Below are positions 33,760 through 44,278 of a DNA stretch of 57,078 bases, in pieces (positions within the stretch are counted from its first letter, which is position 1; the number at the start of each line of letters is the position of its first letter). The DNA is from an uncultured Candidatus Thioglobus sp. (GTDB taxonomy: Bacteria; Pseudomonadota; Gammaproteobacteria; PS1; Pseudothioglobaceae). Both the position numbers and the translations under genes were made by a program. The stretch spans positions 1-57,078 of the forward strand of contig FXLX01000009.1 in the NCBI GenBank assembly GCA_900180385.1, in the 5' to 3' direction. The notes under the pieces were generated by a model. That model had not been told where the DNA came from. It did no database searches and worked only from the letters and a program-made list of their open reading frames with translations.

Positions 33760-36120
33760 TTATTTTTTTGCTGCCTTCTTTTTAGTGGCGGCTTTTTTAG
33801 GTGCTGCCTTTTTACGTTTTTTAGCTTTAGGCTTTAGCTTGCCAGAGATAGCTTTTTTACATTCTTCAAGGGTAAGATCAGCAGGATCTTTATCGCCAAA
33901 AACCTTCTTAATGGTAATATTTTTTTGACCCTTGCCTTTCTTTTTACCATTCCAAACATAAGGGCCAAAACGACCATTTAGAACTTGTATTTCACTGTCA
34001 TCAAAAGTTTTAATAATACGCTCGGCATCAAATTTTTCTTTAGCTGCAATTAGTTCCAGGGCTGTTTCTAACGTTACCTCTTCAGGGGAAACCTCTTTTA
34101 GTGAAACATACTTTTTACCGTATTGGATATAAGGACCAAAACGCCCATAATTTGCTTTGATAACACCAAGGTCATCAGTTTCACCTACAGTACGTGGCAT
34201 ATTAAACAACTCTAACGCTTCATCTAAGGTGATAGTTTCGATATCTAATGTACCTCTAAGTGCGGCGAAAGTAGGCTTATCTTCGTCATCCTTGTGGCCA
34301 ATTTGCGCGAACGCGCCATAACGACCAAAACGAACACTGACTGGTTTTCCAGATTTTGGATCTTCACCGAGCTCACGCATACCGTGCGTTTCTTCTCTTG
34401 AAATATCAGCGGCAGCTACGATTTGAGCGTGGAATGGCTCATAAAAATTCTTAACAACATTTTTCCAAGGTACATTTTTTGTTGCAACCGTATCAAAATC
34501 AGATTCTAATTTTGCAGTAAATTCGTAATCAATCATATTGCTGAAGTTCTTTACCAAGAAGTCGTTCAATAAATAAGCAACATTAGTTGGGAACAATTTA
34601 TTTTTTTCCGCACCCGTAGTTTCACTTGGCTTTGATTCTACAACTTTACCTTCTTCAATTTCAATTAACTCATACTCACGTTCAAAACCCTCTCTGGTTT
34701 CTTTGGTGACATAGTTTCGATCTTGCACAGTTGATACCATGGTGGCAAATGTAGAAGGTCTGCCAATACCCATTTCTTCAATTTTTTTAACTAATGAAGC
34801 TTCGGTATATCTTGGTTTAGCACGTGAAAAACTTTCTCTTGCAGAGAAACTGGCTAACGTTAATTGTTCACCTTCTTGCAAATCAGGCAATAACTTATCA
34901 TCGGCTGATAAGTAATCGTAAACCTTTAAAAATCCAAGGAAAGTTAGAATTTCGCCATTTGCCAAAAATATCTCTTGCGCATTTGACAGGCCAATTTTTA
35001 TTTGTGTTTTTTGTAATTTAGCATCACTCATCTGAGATGCCAACGTGCGCTTATAAATCAAACTATACAGCCTTGCAGTTTGCTCATCTACGCCATAAAT
35101 ACTTGACTTGGTTAAGTCAGTTGGGCGAATGGCTTCATGTGCTTCTTGAGCGCCAGAATCTTTAGTTTTAAAACGTCTTTCACTATGATACTCAGCACCA
35201 AACTCTTGCTCAATCACTTTACCTGCCGCCTCAATAGCTGTTTCAGACAAAGTAAATGAGTCTGTTCTCATGTAGGTAATTGAACCTTCACGATATAGAT
35301 TTTGTGCAATAGTCATGGTCTGTTTAACTGAAAAACCAAGTTTTTGCGACGCCTCTTGCTGCAATGTAGAAGTAATAAATGGTGCTTTTGGAGAGCGCTT
35401 AGATGGCTTCTTTTCAATAGAAGAAACAGTTAAATCTGATGATAAAAGTTTGATTGCAAATGCCAAAGCCTCATCTTTTGAATCAAAGTCTTTGTTTAAT
35501 TTAACATCAACTACTTCGCCATTATCACTAACCAATTCTGCCTTGACTTTATAAGTCGAAATAGAAGTATGTTTGGTGATTTCACGCTCTCTCTCAACCA
35601 CCAATCGCATCACTGGAGATTGAACACGTCCTGCTGAACGCGCACCTGAAATCTTGCGCCAAAGCACTGGGGAGATTTCAAAACCCACTAGTCGGTCAAT
35701 AATACGACGCGCTTGCTGTGCATCAACTAAATCATAGTCTACGGTTCTTGGATTAACAATCGCATTAGTAATTGCACCTTTGGTAATTTCGTGAAAAACA
35801 ATTCTAGGGGTGTCTCTTGGTAATTTTAATGCTTCTAACAAATGCCAAGCAATGGCCTCACCCTCACGATCCTCGTCCGTTGCGAGATAAATTTTTTCTG
35901 CGGTTTTGACGGCTTTGCGCAATTCGGCAACAACTTTCTTTTTGTCAGCTGTTACTTCATAAGTTGGCTCAAAGTTGTTCTCAATGTCAATGCCCATGTT
36001 TTTCTTTGGCATATCGCGGATATGGCCGATACTAGACTTAACCACATAATCTTTGCCTAGAAATTTTTCAATCGTCTTGGCCTTGGCGGGGGACTCGACA
36101 ATTACTAAATTTTTAGCCAT
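33760..36120 (-). CDS. topA: DNA topoisomerase I
   Basis: 786 residues. The TOPRIM domain starts KNLVIVESPAKAKTIEKFLG and has ATDEDREGEAIAWHLLEALK. The catalytic tyrosine is in EGSITYMRTDSFTLS. The core ends with GIGRPSTFATMVSTVQDRNYV. Instead of classical four-cysteine zinc fingers the C-terminus has Topo_C_Rpt-type repeats (VRFGRYGAFAQIG, NYGRFGPYIQYGKKYVSL, NGRFGPYVWNGKKKGKGQ) and a lysine/alanine-rich tail. It relaxes negative supercoils. The stop-start junction with smg upstream is one base wide, TAATG, so the two are co-translated. Confidence 0.97.
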   Translation of the reverse strand: MAKNLVIVESPAKAKTIEKFLGKDYVVKSSIGHIRDMPKKNMGIDIENNFEPTYEVTADKKKVVAELRKAVKTAEKIYLATDEDREGEAIAWHLLEALKLPRDTPRIVFHEITKGAITNAIVNPRTVDYDLVDAQQARRIIDRLVGFEISPVLWRKISGARSAGRVQSPVMRLVVEREREITKHTSISTYKVKAELVSDNGEVVDVKLNKDFDSKDEALAFAIKLLSSDLTVSSIEKKPSKRSPKAPFITSTLQQEASQKLGFSVKQTMTIAQNLYREGSITYMRTDSFTLSETAIEAAGKVIEQEFGAEYHSERRFKTKDSGAQEAHEAIRPTDLTKSSIYGVDEQTARLYSLIYKRTLASQMSDAKLQKTQIKIGLSNAQEIFLANGEILTFLGFLKVYDYLSADDKLLPDLQEGEQLTLASFSARESFSRAKPRYTEASLVKKIEEMGIGRPSTFATMVSTVQDRNYVTKETREGFEREYELIEIEEGKVVESKPSETTGAEKNKLFPTNVAYLLNDFLVKNFSNMIDYEFTAKLESDFDTVATKNVPWKNVVKNFYEPFHAQIVAAADISREETHGMRELGEDPKSGKPVSVRFGRYGAFAQIGHKDDEDKPTFAALRGTLDIETITLDEALELFNMPRTVGETDDLGVIKANYGRFGPYIQYGKKYVSLKEVSPEEVTLETALELIAAKEKFDAERIIKTFDDSEIQVLNGRFGPYVWNGKKKGKGQKNITIKKVFGDKDPADLTLEECKKAISGKLKPKAKKRKKAAPKKAATKKKAAKK

Positions 36121-36611
36121 TATTGTAAAGTACGTTTTTCGTCAAGAAAAACAATGGACTCAAGCCATTGCGCTGATATCTCACCTTCGACACTATTACC
36201 TAGCACCATCATTACCACCCATTTAAGATCTTCTAAGTCAATTTTTGCTTCGCCCAATGACATCACTTGTTCAATAATCATTTCGCGCTGATTGGCATCT
36301 AGCTGGCCAATATTTTCCATGAATAATAAAAATCCACGTGATTTTGAATCCAATTTTTTCTGTTCAGCTTCCGAATAAATTCGCATGCTTGACCGATATA
36401 CAGTACTAAAAGGCTTAATCTTTCCATCTTGTAAAGCAGCTATATTTTCAAGCCAATTTAATGCCTTATCAATACCAATAACATCAAAACCTGCATCAAA
36501 TAAATGAGCTTTTAATTCAATATCATCGATTTCATGGGCGTCATTATATTCTGCCTCTTCGAAAAGATAATCAAACATATAAGTTAAAACATCGAGAATA
36601 TTATGCGTCAT
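36120..36611 (-). CDS. smg: Smg family protein (DUF494)
   Basis: 163 residues, the usual length. MTHNILDVLTYMFDYLFEEAE is the conserved N-terminus, followed by acidic helical sequence with ALNWLENIAALQ, an RIYSEAEQKKLD segment and the C-terminal KWVVMMVLGN block. Function is not known. The order dprA-smg-topA is common in gammaproteobacteria and is kept here, with 6 bases between dprA and smg. Confidence 0.93.
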   Translation of the reverse strand: MTHNILDVLTYMFDYLFEEAEYNDAHEIDDIELKAHLFDAGFDVIGIDKALNWLENIAALQDGKIKPFSTVYRSSMRIYSEAEQKKLDSKSRGFLLFMENIGQLDANQREMIIEQVMSLGEAKIDLEDLKWVVMMVLGNSVEGEISAQWLESIVFLDEKRTLQ

Positions 36612-36617
36612 ATTGCT

Positions 36618-37706
36618 TTATTTAATTAATATATAGCCTTGCGAGCTGGTTCTTTCAATCTGGCCGTTAAGCTCTAGTAACAACAACTCTTGTGTTACTA
36701 GTTGTGGGCTAAGCTTGGTTTTTTCAACCAATTGATCAACCGTCAAAGCCTCATAGCTGAGACATTTTAATACGTTAAACCCTGTTTTGTCCACCTGTTT
36801 TGTTGATTGACTGGTTTTTAGGGGTGACATATTACCCAATAATCCCTCAGGCAACTCATTAATAATGTCATCAATACTACTGGTTAATTTTGCGCCTTGC
36901 TTGATTAAATCATGACAACCTTCGGCTAATGGGTTGTGGATTGAACTAGGAATGGCGAATACCTCCTTGCCTTGATCAGCGGCTAGCTTTGCAGTAATCA
37001 TGGTGCCACTTTTAATGCTAGCCTCTACCACTAGTGTGCCTAAGCTCAATCCACTAATAATGCGATTACGCCTTGGAAAATTACTTGCAATTGGCGCTGT
37101 CCCAATACAAAATTCAGAAACCAGTGCGCCCTGTAGTGAAATTTGATGCGCCAAGGATTTGTGCTTAGCAGGATAAATTCTATCCAGCCCTGTACCACAA
37201 ACTGCAATGGTGTTTGCTTGTGCTTCTAATGCACCAATATGCGCCTGCGCATCAATACCGCTAGCCATGCCTGAAGTAATAACCAGCCCAAGATTTGCCA
37301 GCTGATTAGCAAATTGATATGCGTTTTGCTTACCACCTGTACTCGGATTTCTACTACCAACAATAGCGAGCTGTGGCTTGGATAAACAAGAAACATCGCC
37401 TCTGACATATAATAAAGGTGGCGGATCAGCAATGGTTTTTAGTTGTGATGGGTAATTCTCATCAATCAATGTTAGCATGTGACAATCATCACCCTCAAGC
37501 CAATCAAGATCAGCCTGCACTAAGGATGTATCTGTTGTGGCCAAATATTCTAAAGTGGGCTTGCGAAATAATCCCGAGTTGAGCCTTTCAGTATGGCTTG
37601 AAGAAAACACCTGTTGTGGCGATTCAAAATATTGTAAAGCTTTATAAAATGTTTTAACACCTAAATGTGGCGCCTTTAATAACAACAACCAGTAGACTAA
37701 ATCCAT
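36618..37706 (-). CDS. dprA: DNA-processing protein DprA/Smf
   Basis: 362 residues. The N-terminal helical region is followed by the Rossmann core: YPSQLKTIADPPPLLYVRGD, AIVGSRNPSTGGKQNA, LVITSGMASGIDAQAHIGAL, VCGTGLDRIYPAKHKSLA and NFPRRNRIISGLS with GTLVVEASIKSGTMITA. A C-terminal winged-helix domain (about 300-362) is present. DprA binds incoming single-stranded DNA and loads RecA. It forms an operon with smg and topA and, with ComF, hints at a transformation machinery. Confidence 0.96.
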   Translation of the reverse strand: MDLVYWLLLLKAPHLGVKTFYKALQYFESPQQVFSSSHTERLNSGLFRKPTLEYLATTDTSLVQADLDWLEGDDCHMLTLIDENYPSQLKTIADPPPLLYVRGDVSCLSKPQLAIVGSRNPSTGGKQNAYQFANQLANLGLVITSGMASGIDAQAHIGALEAQANTIAVCGTGLDRIYPAKHKSLAHQISLQGALVSEFCIGTAPIASNFPRRNRIISGLSLGTLVVEASIKSGTMITAKLAADQGKEVFAIPSSIHNPLAEGCHDLIKQGAKLTSSIDDIINELPEGLLGNMSPLKTSQSTKQVDKTGFNVLKCLSYEALTVDQLVEKTKLSPQLVTQELLLLELNGQIERTSSQGYILIK

Positions 37707-37822
37707 TAGATCCTAATAATAACCTTTGAATGCTTGTTATTGTAGCACTTTATGACAATGATAGAATCTGTCAATTATTAGAATCTATATTCATCACTGT
37801 GAATGCAAGTCTCGTTAAGTTA

Positions 37823-37831
37823 TGGTAAAAT
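37823..37831 (+). promoter_or_regulatory. Possible extended -10 promoter of rpmH-rnpA
   Basis: TGG followed by TAAAAT forms an extended -10 element about 29 bases before the rpmH start. A clear -35 hexamer at the right distance is not visible. The position in the 153-bp gap between divergent dprA and rpmH supports it. Confidence 0.4.
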
Positions 37832-37859
37832 TGCAAGATTTTATTGAGCGATATTCATT

Positions 37860-38000
37860 ATGAAGCAAAAGAGGACCTTCCAACCGAGTGTTATTAAACG
37901 TAAACGTAAGCACGGTTTCAGATCAAGAATGAGCACCAAAGCAGGTCGCGCAGTTGTTAATGCACGTAGAAGAAAAGGACGTAAGCGTTTAACAGCTTAA
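37860..38000 (+). CDS. rpmH: 50S ribosomal protein L34
   Basis: 46 residues: [20 protein letters not shown], then [20 protein letters not shown] and RKRLTA. This is a near-canonical L34 at its normal length, with the strongly basic composition of the family. It heads the conserved rpmH-rnpA-yidD-yidC cluster, 13 bases before rnpA. No dnaA or DnaA boxes are seen nearby, so the replication origin is probably not at this copy of the cluster. Confidence 0.98.
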   Translation: MKQKRTFQPSVIKRKRKHGFRSRMSTKAGRAVVNARRRKGRKRLTA

Positions 38001-38013
38001 TACCGATCTGTAA

Positions 38014-38355
38014 ATGTCTTTTAGATTAACCCGCCAATCTAAAATATTAAAATCTAGTGAATATAAATCCATTTTCAATAATGGCAATATGACTAGGGGG
38101 AAATATTGGCAGGTTATGGCTATTAAGACAGGCACAACTAAAGCCAAACTTGGGCTTGCTATTTCTAAAAAAGTACACCGTCTAGCGATTGAAAGAAATC
38201 GCTTTAAACGTATTGCGCGTGAAACTTTTCGATTGCAGCAAGCTGAATTTAAAAATTGGGAATTTGTTGTCATGGCAAGACATGTCAAAACTGCAAATAA
38301 CGCCACTATTGCACAAGATTTATTAATGCTACTGACTAAAGTGGCCACTAAATAA
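38014..38355 (+). CDS. rnpA: Ribonuclease P protein component
   Basis: 113 residues. [19 protein letters not shown] begins the protein, and the RNR motif of the family lies in [21 protein letters not shown] (about residues 52-72). Together with the RnpB RNA it trims the 5' leader of tRNA precursors. The stop shares a base with the yidD start (TAATG). Confidence 0.96.
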   Translation: MSFRLTRQSKILKSSEYKSIFNNGNMTRGKYWQVMAIKTGTTKAKLGLAISKKVHRLAIERNRFKRIARETFRLQQAEFKNWEFVVMARHVKTANNATIAQDLLMLLTKVATK

Positions 38356-38576
38356 TGCGCTATTTATTGCTTATTCCAATCAAATTTTATCAGCTATTTA
38401 TTAGTCCAATACTTGGCTCTAATTGTCGATTTCAACCGACTTGCTCTCAATATGCTTATGATGCCGTTAAGGATCATGGATTTTTTAAAGGCTTTGCCTT
38501 GAGTGCAAAACGTATCAGTAAATGCCATCCTTGGCATGATGGCGGATATGATCCAGTACCAAAAAAAATAATTTAA
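38355..38576 (+). CDS. yidD: Membrane protein insertion efficiency factor YidD
   Basis: 73 residues. [20 protein letters not shown] is an amphipathic membrane-associated start. The family motif with three cysteines follows: [21 protein letters not shown], then [18 protein letters not shown]. It helps YidC insert inner-membrane proteins. It sits in its usual place between rnpA and yidC. Confidence 0.96.
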   Translation: MRYLLLIPIKFYQLFISPILGSNCRFQPTCSQYAYDAVKDHGFFKGFALSAKRISKCHPWHDGGYDPVPKKII

Positions 38577-38594
38577 CTTAACTTAAAAATACCG

Positions 38595-40226
38595 ATGAAC
38601 AATCAAAAATTTTTCCTTATTGTTGCCATTCTTCTTAGTTTATTCTTGCTTAATGAGCAGTGGGATAGACAACATGCCGTTGATGCTAATGGAAATTTAA
38701 TCTACCAGACACAAACTGCAAATACAGCGACCAATGCTACCTCTAATACAAATGATCAGGCGCTTAATGTGCCAAGTGCCATCAGCACAACATCAACTAC
38801 AGCGGATGTACCTGTTGCTAAAGAAACTAATAGCGGCTCTTTTATCACTGTTAATACTGATTTACTAACGCTAGAAATTAGTCACAAAGGTGGTACCATC
38901 ATCAACGCATGGCTCAATGATTACCCAATTGAACTTGGATCTGAGCCTAAGTTTCAATTATTAAGCGATAAATCTGGTGAGCTTTTCCAGGCGCAAAGTG
39001 GCTTGCTACCAAGTAAGAAAATGCCGACGCATCATTCATTCTTTAGCTCGGGTCAAAGTTATTATCAAATGCAGGGTGATAGCTTAGTTGTGCCTTTGGT
39101 TTGGAAAAGTGAGAATGGTACGGTTGTTACCAAAAACTATCACTTCACTAGGGGTAGTTATGTTGTTAATGTAGATTACCAAGTGAGCAACAACTCTAAC
39201 AACGCAGTTGATGTTACAAGCTATACACAACTGGTTCGCAACGCTTTAGACCAGTCAAACATGATGATGCCTACCTATACAGGTGGTGCAAAATATGATG
39301 ATCAAGAAGTTTTTGAAAAAATAGCATTTGATGAGTTTGATGAGCAGCCAAAAACCACTTCTAAAGGTGGTTGGATGGCTATGATTGAGCATTATTTCTT
39401 TGTTGCCATAATTCCTGAAGCACAAAATACTCATAATTACTCTTCTAAAATTAACAACGGAAAATACTTATTAACCATTGTTAATCCTGCTCAAAGTGTT
39501 GCAGCAGGTACTACTACAACACTTAATACAAATGCTTTGTACATAGGTCCGAAAGAACAAGAACGCATTGATAGCCTGGCGCCAGGCTTAGACAAAACAG
39601 TTGACTACGGTATTTTATTTATTATTGCCAAGCCGTTATCAGAAGTGTTGCATTGGATATATTCATTTGTACAATCGTGGGGTTATGCGATTATCATTCT
39701 AACAATTTTAATCAAGCTGGCCTTTTACAAGCTTAGTGAGAAGTCTTACCGCTCAATGGCTGGCATGAGAAAACTATCTCCAAGACTGGCCAAGCTAAAA
39801 GAAACTTATGGTGATGACAAGCAAAAAATGGGTCAAAAAACCATGGAGCTGTACAAGAAGGAAAAGATCAATCCTGCTGCAGGTTGTTTGCCGATCTTAG
39901 TACAGATCCCAGTGTTCATCTCTCTTTACTGGGTGCTATTAGAAATGGTTGAGCTACGCCAAACACCATTCTGGTACTTGCTAGATCTTTCAGCGCCAGA
40001 TCCATTCTATATTCTTCCATTGATTATGGGTGTTTCTATGTTTGTACAACAGAAACTTAACCCGCCGCCGCCTGATCCAATGCAGGCCAAAATTATGATG
40101 GCACTACCATTTGTATTTACAATTTTTTTCCTATGGTTCCCATCAGGATTGGTACTTTACTGGGTAGTTAACAACATCTTATCAATTACACAGCAATGGA
40201 TTATCAACAAGAGAATTAATGGCTAA
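38595..40226 (+). CDS. yidC: Membrane protein insertase YidC
   Basis: 543 residues. An N-terminal membrane anchor (FFLIVAILLSLFLLNEQW) is followed by a Ser/Thr-rich linker and a large periplasmic beta domain (about 70-330). The conserved five-helix core follows (WGYAIIILTILIKLAFYKLSEKS, CLPILVQIPVFISLYWVL, PLIMGVSMFVQQK, FPSGLVLYWVVNNILSITQQW). The hydrophilic-groove arginine appears replaced or shifted near FYKLSEKSYRSM, with lysine at the position next to it. It inserts inner-membrane proteins, including F-ATPase subunit c encoded further downstream. The usual next gene mnmE is missing; a TauD-like gene follows with an 8-base overlap. Confidence 0.96.
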   Translation: MNNQKFFLIVAILLSLFLLNEQWDRQHAVDANGNLIYQTQTANTATNATSNTNDQALNVPSAISTTSTTADVPVAKETNSGSFITVNTDLLTLEISHKGGTIINAWLNDYPIELGSEPKFQLLSDKSGELFQAQSGLLPSKKMPTHHSFFSSGQSYYQMQGDSLVVPLVWKSENGTVVTKNYHFTRGSYVVNVDYQVSNNSNNAVDVTSYTQLVRNALDQSNMMMPTYTGGAKYDDQEVFEKIAFDEFDEQPKTTSKGGWMAMIEHYFFVAIIPEAQNTHNYSSKINNGKYLLTIVNPAQSVAAGTTTTLNTNALYIGPKEQERIDSLAPGLDKTVDYGILFIIAKPLSEVLHWIYSFVQSWGYAIIILTILIKLAFYKLSEKSYRSMAGMRKLSPRLAKLKETYGDDKQKMGQKTMELYKKEKINPAAGCLPILVQIPVFISLYWVLLEMVELRQTPFWYLLDLSAPDPFYILPLIMGVSMFVQQKLNPPPPDPMQAKIMMALPFVFTIFFLWFPSGLVLYWVVNNILSITQQWIINKRING

Positions 40227-41082
40227 TATCATCACTTCGGTTGATGACTACCAATTTTGGCGAGATCAGAAGCTTGCTAATGCTGCCATTCATGTTGAAG
40301 ACTGCTTAATAGAAGTTAGTGATCCTGAACAATTAACGCAAGTTGAAAAGAATCAGATTGTTACTTTATGCGAGCGCAATAACTTTGCATTATTTCAAAC
40401 GTCACCATTGCAAAATTATGAAACAAGCTTAGTCAAATTTAATCAGCAGTTTGGCTTACAAGCCTTTGATCAACACTTATATGTAAAAGATCAAGGTTTG
40501 GCGCATATTACTCAAAGCAGCCAAAAAGATCAGGCTGAATTTATTCCTTATACCAATCGTGCGATTGGTTGGCATACTGATGGCTATTACAACGCTGTAA
40601 AAAATAGAATTCGTGCGTTCTCTTTATTTTGTGTCAACCCTGCGCAAACTGGCGGAGAAAACAATTGGATTGACCATCAAATGGTTTACTTACTATTAAG
40701 AGAGCAAAACCCAGATGTGGCTAAGGCGCTAATACATGCAAAAGCTATGAGCATTCCAGCACATACTGTTGATGGAAAAATAAGACGCGAAACATCTGTC
40801 GGCCCAATTTTCTTCATCGATGAATTAACCAATCAACTATCAATGCGTTACACGCAACGAAAGAAAAACATTGAATTTTATAACTCGGATGAAATCAAAC
40901 AAGCAGTTGAGCTACTTGACCAACTACTGGCCGATACTACCGAGTATCATTTTTCACACACTATGAACGCCAACCAAGGCTTGATTTGCAATAACATCTT
41001 ACACAAGCGCACTGCATTTATAGAGTCACCCGATTCGCCAAGACTAATGCTACGCGGACGTTATTTTAATAAGATCCAATAA
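40219..41082 (+). CDS. TauD/TfdA-family Fe(II)/2-oxoglutarate dioxygenase
   Basis: 287 residues. The iron-binding H-x-D is in GWHTDGYYN (about residues 116-124), the distal histidine in LICNNILHKRTAF (about 260), and the 2-oxoglutarate-binding arginine in RLMLRGRYF. The region before the facial triad (QFGLQAFDQHLYVKDQG) is shorter than in TauD. Substrates of this superfamily include taurine, sulfonates, butyrobetaine and protein side chains, so none can be named. The start lies in the last 8 bases of yidC, so it is co-translated with the insertase, an unusual neighbour. Confidence 0.82.
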   Translation: MANIITSVDDYQFWRDQKLANAAIHVEDCLIEVSDPEQLTQVEKNQIVTLCERNNFALFQTSPLQNYETSLVKFNQQFGLQAFDQHLYVKDQGLAHITQSSQKDQAEFIPYTNRAIGWHTDGYYNAVKNRIRAFSLFCVNPAQTGGENNWIDHQMVYLLLREQNPDVAKALIHAKAMSIPAHTVDGKIRRETSVGPIFFIDELTNQLSMRYTQRKKNIEFYNSDEIKQAVELLDQLLADTTEYHFSHTMNANQGLICNNILHKRTAFIESPDSPRLMLRGRYFNKIQ

Positions 41083-41100
41083 AGGGTTATAATTATTCAC

Positions 41101-41619
41101 ATGATTACCAATCATCAGCTGGATAGTGCAACACAAAACCCTTCCGAGAACTTCAATCAACGTCCGTTAAATGCCGAAATAACGCTGATTGTTATTCACA
41201 ATATATCATTACCGCCTTCTAAATTTAATAACTCTTATATTGAAGATTTCTTTACCAATAAGCTCGACACTAGCAAGCATGATTATTTTAAGACAATTGA
41301 GGGTGTTAAGGTATCTACTCATTTGCTAATCAAACGTGATGGGTCGATTATTCAATTTGTAGATTTTGACCAGCGTGCCTGGCATGCGGGCAACTCAATT
41401 TATAATAATACTGCTGATTGTAACAATTATTCTATTGGTATCGAGCTAGAAGGATCTGATGATATCAACTACGAAACAAAACAATATCAATCGTTAAATC
41501 ACGTATTATCAACTTTAAAATCTCACTATCCAATTACCAATGTTGTTGGTCATAGTGATATCGCTCCGGGTAGAAAAACCGATCCCGGGCCTGCATTTGA
41601 ATGGAGTCAATTAACATGA
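41101..41619 (+). CDS. ampD: 1,6-anhydro-N-acetylmuramyl-L-alanine amidase
   Basis: 172 residues, cytoplasmic, no signal peptide. The zinc ligands fit the family: His in LIVIHNISLPP, His in GHSDIAPGRKTDPGPAFEW and Asp in the same segment. GSIIQFVDFDQRAWHAGNS and NNYSIGIELEG are typical of the amidase_2 fold. It recycles cell-wall muropeptides. The stop codon overlaps the kdsC start by 4 bases (ATGA). Confidence 0.95.
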   Translation: MITNHQLDSATQNPSENFNQRPLNAEITLIVIHNISLPPSKFNNSYIEDFFTNKLDTSKHDYFKTIEGVKVSTHLLIKRDGSIIQFVDFDQRAWHAGNSIYNNTADCNNYSIGIELEGSDDINYETKQYQSLNHVLSTLKSHYPITNVVGHSDIAPGRKTDPGPAFEWSQLT

Positions 41620-42149
41620 ACTTATTAAACAAAGCCTATCTGCGTGCTAAAAAAATTAAACTGATTATATTTGATGTAGATGGTGTACTTACCGATGGTG
41701 GACTTTACTTTTCCGATGACGGTACAGAAATAAAACGTTTCAACTCATTAGACGGACTGGGCATTAAATTATTAAAAGAATATGGTGTTGAGCCTGCAGT
41801 GATCAGTGCAAGAAACACACCAAATGTTGCCCATCGAATGAATAATTTAAATATTGAACATTTTTATCAAGGTCAAAGTGACAAGCTAATTGCATTTAAT
41901 GAGCTATTGGCTAAGTTGTCACTGACTGCAGAGCAAGTGGCCTATGTGGGTGATGATATTGTTGATTTACCAGTGATGCGTAAAATCGGCTTGCCAATTG
42001 CAGTTGCCAATGCACATGAACTGGTCAAAGAAAATGCCTGCATTGTTACCGATAAAAAAGGTGGCCATGGCGCAGTGAGAGAGGTGTGTGATTTTATTTT
42101 AAAATCTCAAGAGAATTACGATCTAGCAATGGCTAAATATTTGCTTTGA
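41616..42149 (+). CDS. kdsC: 3-deoxy-D-manno-octulosonate 8-phosphate phosphatase
   Basis: 177 residues from the ATG at 41616, which overlaps the ampD stop; an ATG five codons earlier lies inside ampD. HAD motif I is LIIFDVDGVLTDGGLYFSDDG, motif II VISARNTP, motif III within GQSDKLIAFNEL, and motif IV YVGDDIVDLPVM. KdsC releases Kdo from Kdo-8-phosphate for lipid A-Kdo synthesis, so the cell makes LPS. The other kds or lpt genes are not adjacent. Confidence 0.95.
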   Translation: MNLLNKAYLRAKKIKLIIFDVDGVLTDGGLYFSDDGTEIKRFNSLDGLGIKLLKEYGVEPAVISARNTPNVAHRMNNLNIEHFYQGQSDKLIAFNELLAKLSLTAEQVAYVGDDIVDLPVMRKIGLPIAVANAHELVKENACIVTDKKGGHGAVREVCDFILKSQENYDLAMAKYLL

Positions 42150-42445
42150 CCGCTTTTCAACAACTCTGTTACGATGCGCTTGAACAATACGTTCCCGCAG
42201 GTTCTGTCATTACCTATAAAGGTTTGGCCAAACTAATCAACCACCCCAATGCTTATAGAGCAGTTGGATCTGCCATGAATAAAAACCCCTTTGCACCCAG
42301 GATACCCTGTCATCGAGTGGTTAAATCAAATGGAGATCTGGGCGCTTATGCTTTTGGATTGGCGCTCAAACAAAAACGCCTTCAAAAAGAAGGCGTTCAA
42401 GTGTTCAACAATAAAATTGTAAATTTTGATGAAATTTGCGTTTAA
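42146..42445 (+). CDS. Single-domain MGMT-family alkyltransferase-like protein
   Basis: 99 residues from a TTG whose bases overlap the kdsC stop. Only the C-terminal DNA-binding/active-site domain is present: YVPAGSVITYKGLAKLI, AYRAVGSAMNKNP and the active-site IPCHRVVKSNGDLGAYAFG with Cys55. The cysteine rules out an alkyltransferase-like ATL protein with Trp in its place. It could repair O6-alkylguanine without the usual N-terminal domain. The 3' end contains the hairpin that terminates the opposing atp operon, and the two stop codons overlap by 4 bases. Confidence 0.88.
   Translation: MTAFQQLCYDALEQYVPAGSVITYKGLAKLINHPNAYRAVGSAMNKNPFAPRIPCHRVVKSNGDLGAYAFGLALKQKRLQKEGVQVFNNKIVNFDEICV
42366..42397 (-). 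terminator. Intrinsic terminator of the atp operon, inside the MGMT gene
   Basis: A perfect 9-bp inverted repeat, AACGCCTTC/GAAGGCGTT (42375-42383 and 42389-42397), has a 5-base loop. On the minus strand it follows the atpC stop by 45 bases and has a TTTGTTTG tail. It encodes part of the convergent MGMT-like protein on the other strand. Confidence 0.75.
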
Positions 42446-42858
42446 CGCTTCTTGCCTCTCATCTTAGAAATCAATTGTAATTGCGCCATAGACTCAGCTA
42501 AAGCAGCCTGAGTAGAAGTAATATCTTGATCCGTATCAGCATTAGCCATTTCGTCTTCTGCTCTTTGTTTTGCTTCTAATGCTTTAGACTCATCCAAATC
42601 ATACGCACGAATAGCTGTGTCAGAAAAAATAGTTACAACCGTTGGCTGCACTTCAACAATACCACCAGAAACGTAAATTGACTCAACACCGCTCTCAGTT
42701 TCCACACGAACTTCACCAGGACGCAGTGTTGACAAAAGTGGTAAATGCTGAGGATAAATACCTAACTCGCCGCTATTACCAGGAGCAAATACACACTTAG
42801 CTGTTCCTGAATATAACGACTCAGTAGCACTTACGATATCAACATGAATCATTGACAT
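42442..42858 (-). CDS. atpC: F-ATPase epsilon subunit
   Basis: 138 residues. IHVDIVSATESLYSG begins the beta-sandwich domain, with the conserved PGNSGELGIYPQHLPLLSTLRPGEVRV and ESIYVSGGIVEVQPTVVTIFSDTA. The C-terminal helical hairpin (DLDESKALEAKQRAEDEM onward) may inhibit ATP hydrolysis. It is the last gene of the operon and starts on the base next to the atpD stop. Confidence 0.97.
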   Translation of the reverse strand: MSMIHVDIVSATESLYSGTAKCVFAPGNSGELGIYPQHLPLLSTLRPGEVRVETESGVESIYVSGGIVEVQPTVVTIFSDTAIRAYDLDESKALEAKQRAEDEMANADTDQDITSTQAALAESMAQLQLISKMRGKKR

Positions 42859-44265
<1,407 letters not shown>

Positions 44266-44278
44266 TTATTTTTAAATT

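Noticed and set aside
35315..35554. Open frame opposite topA
   Set aside because: It is the complement of a strongly conserved enzyme region and has no independent start signal.
37707..37859. Chromosomal origin next to rpmH
   Set aside because: No dnaA gene and no clear DnaA-box cluster; dprA lies on the other side.
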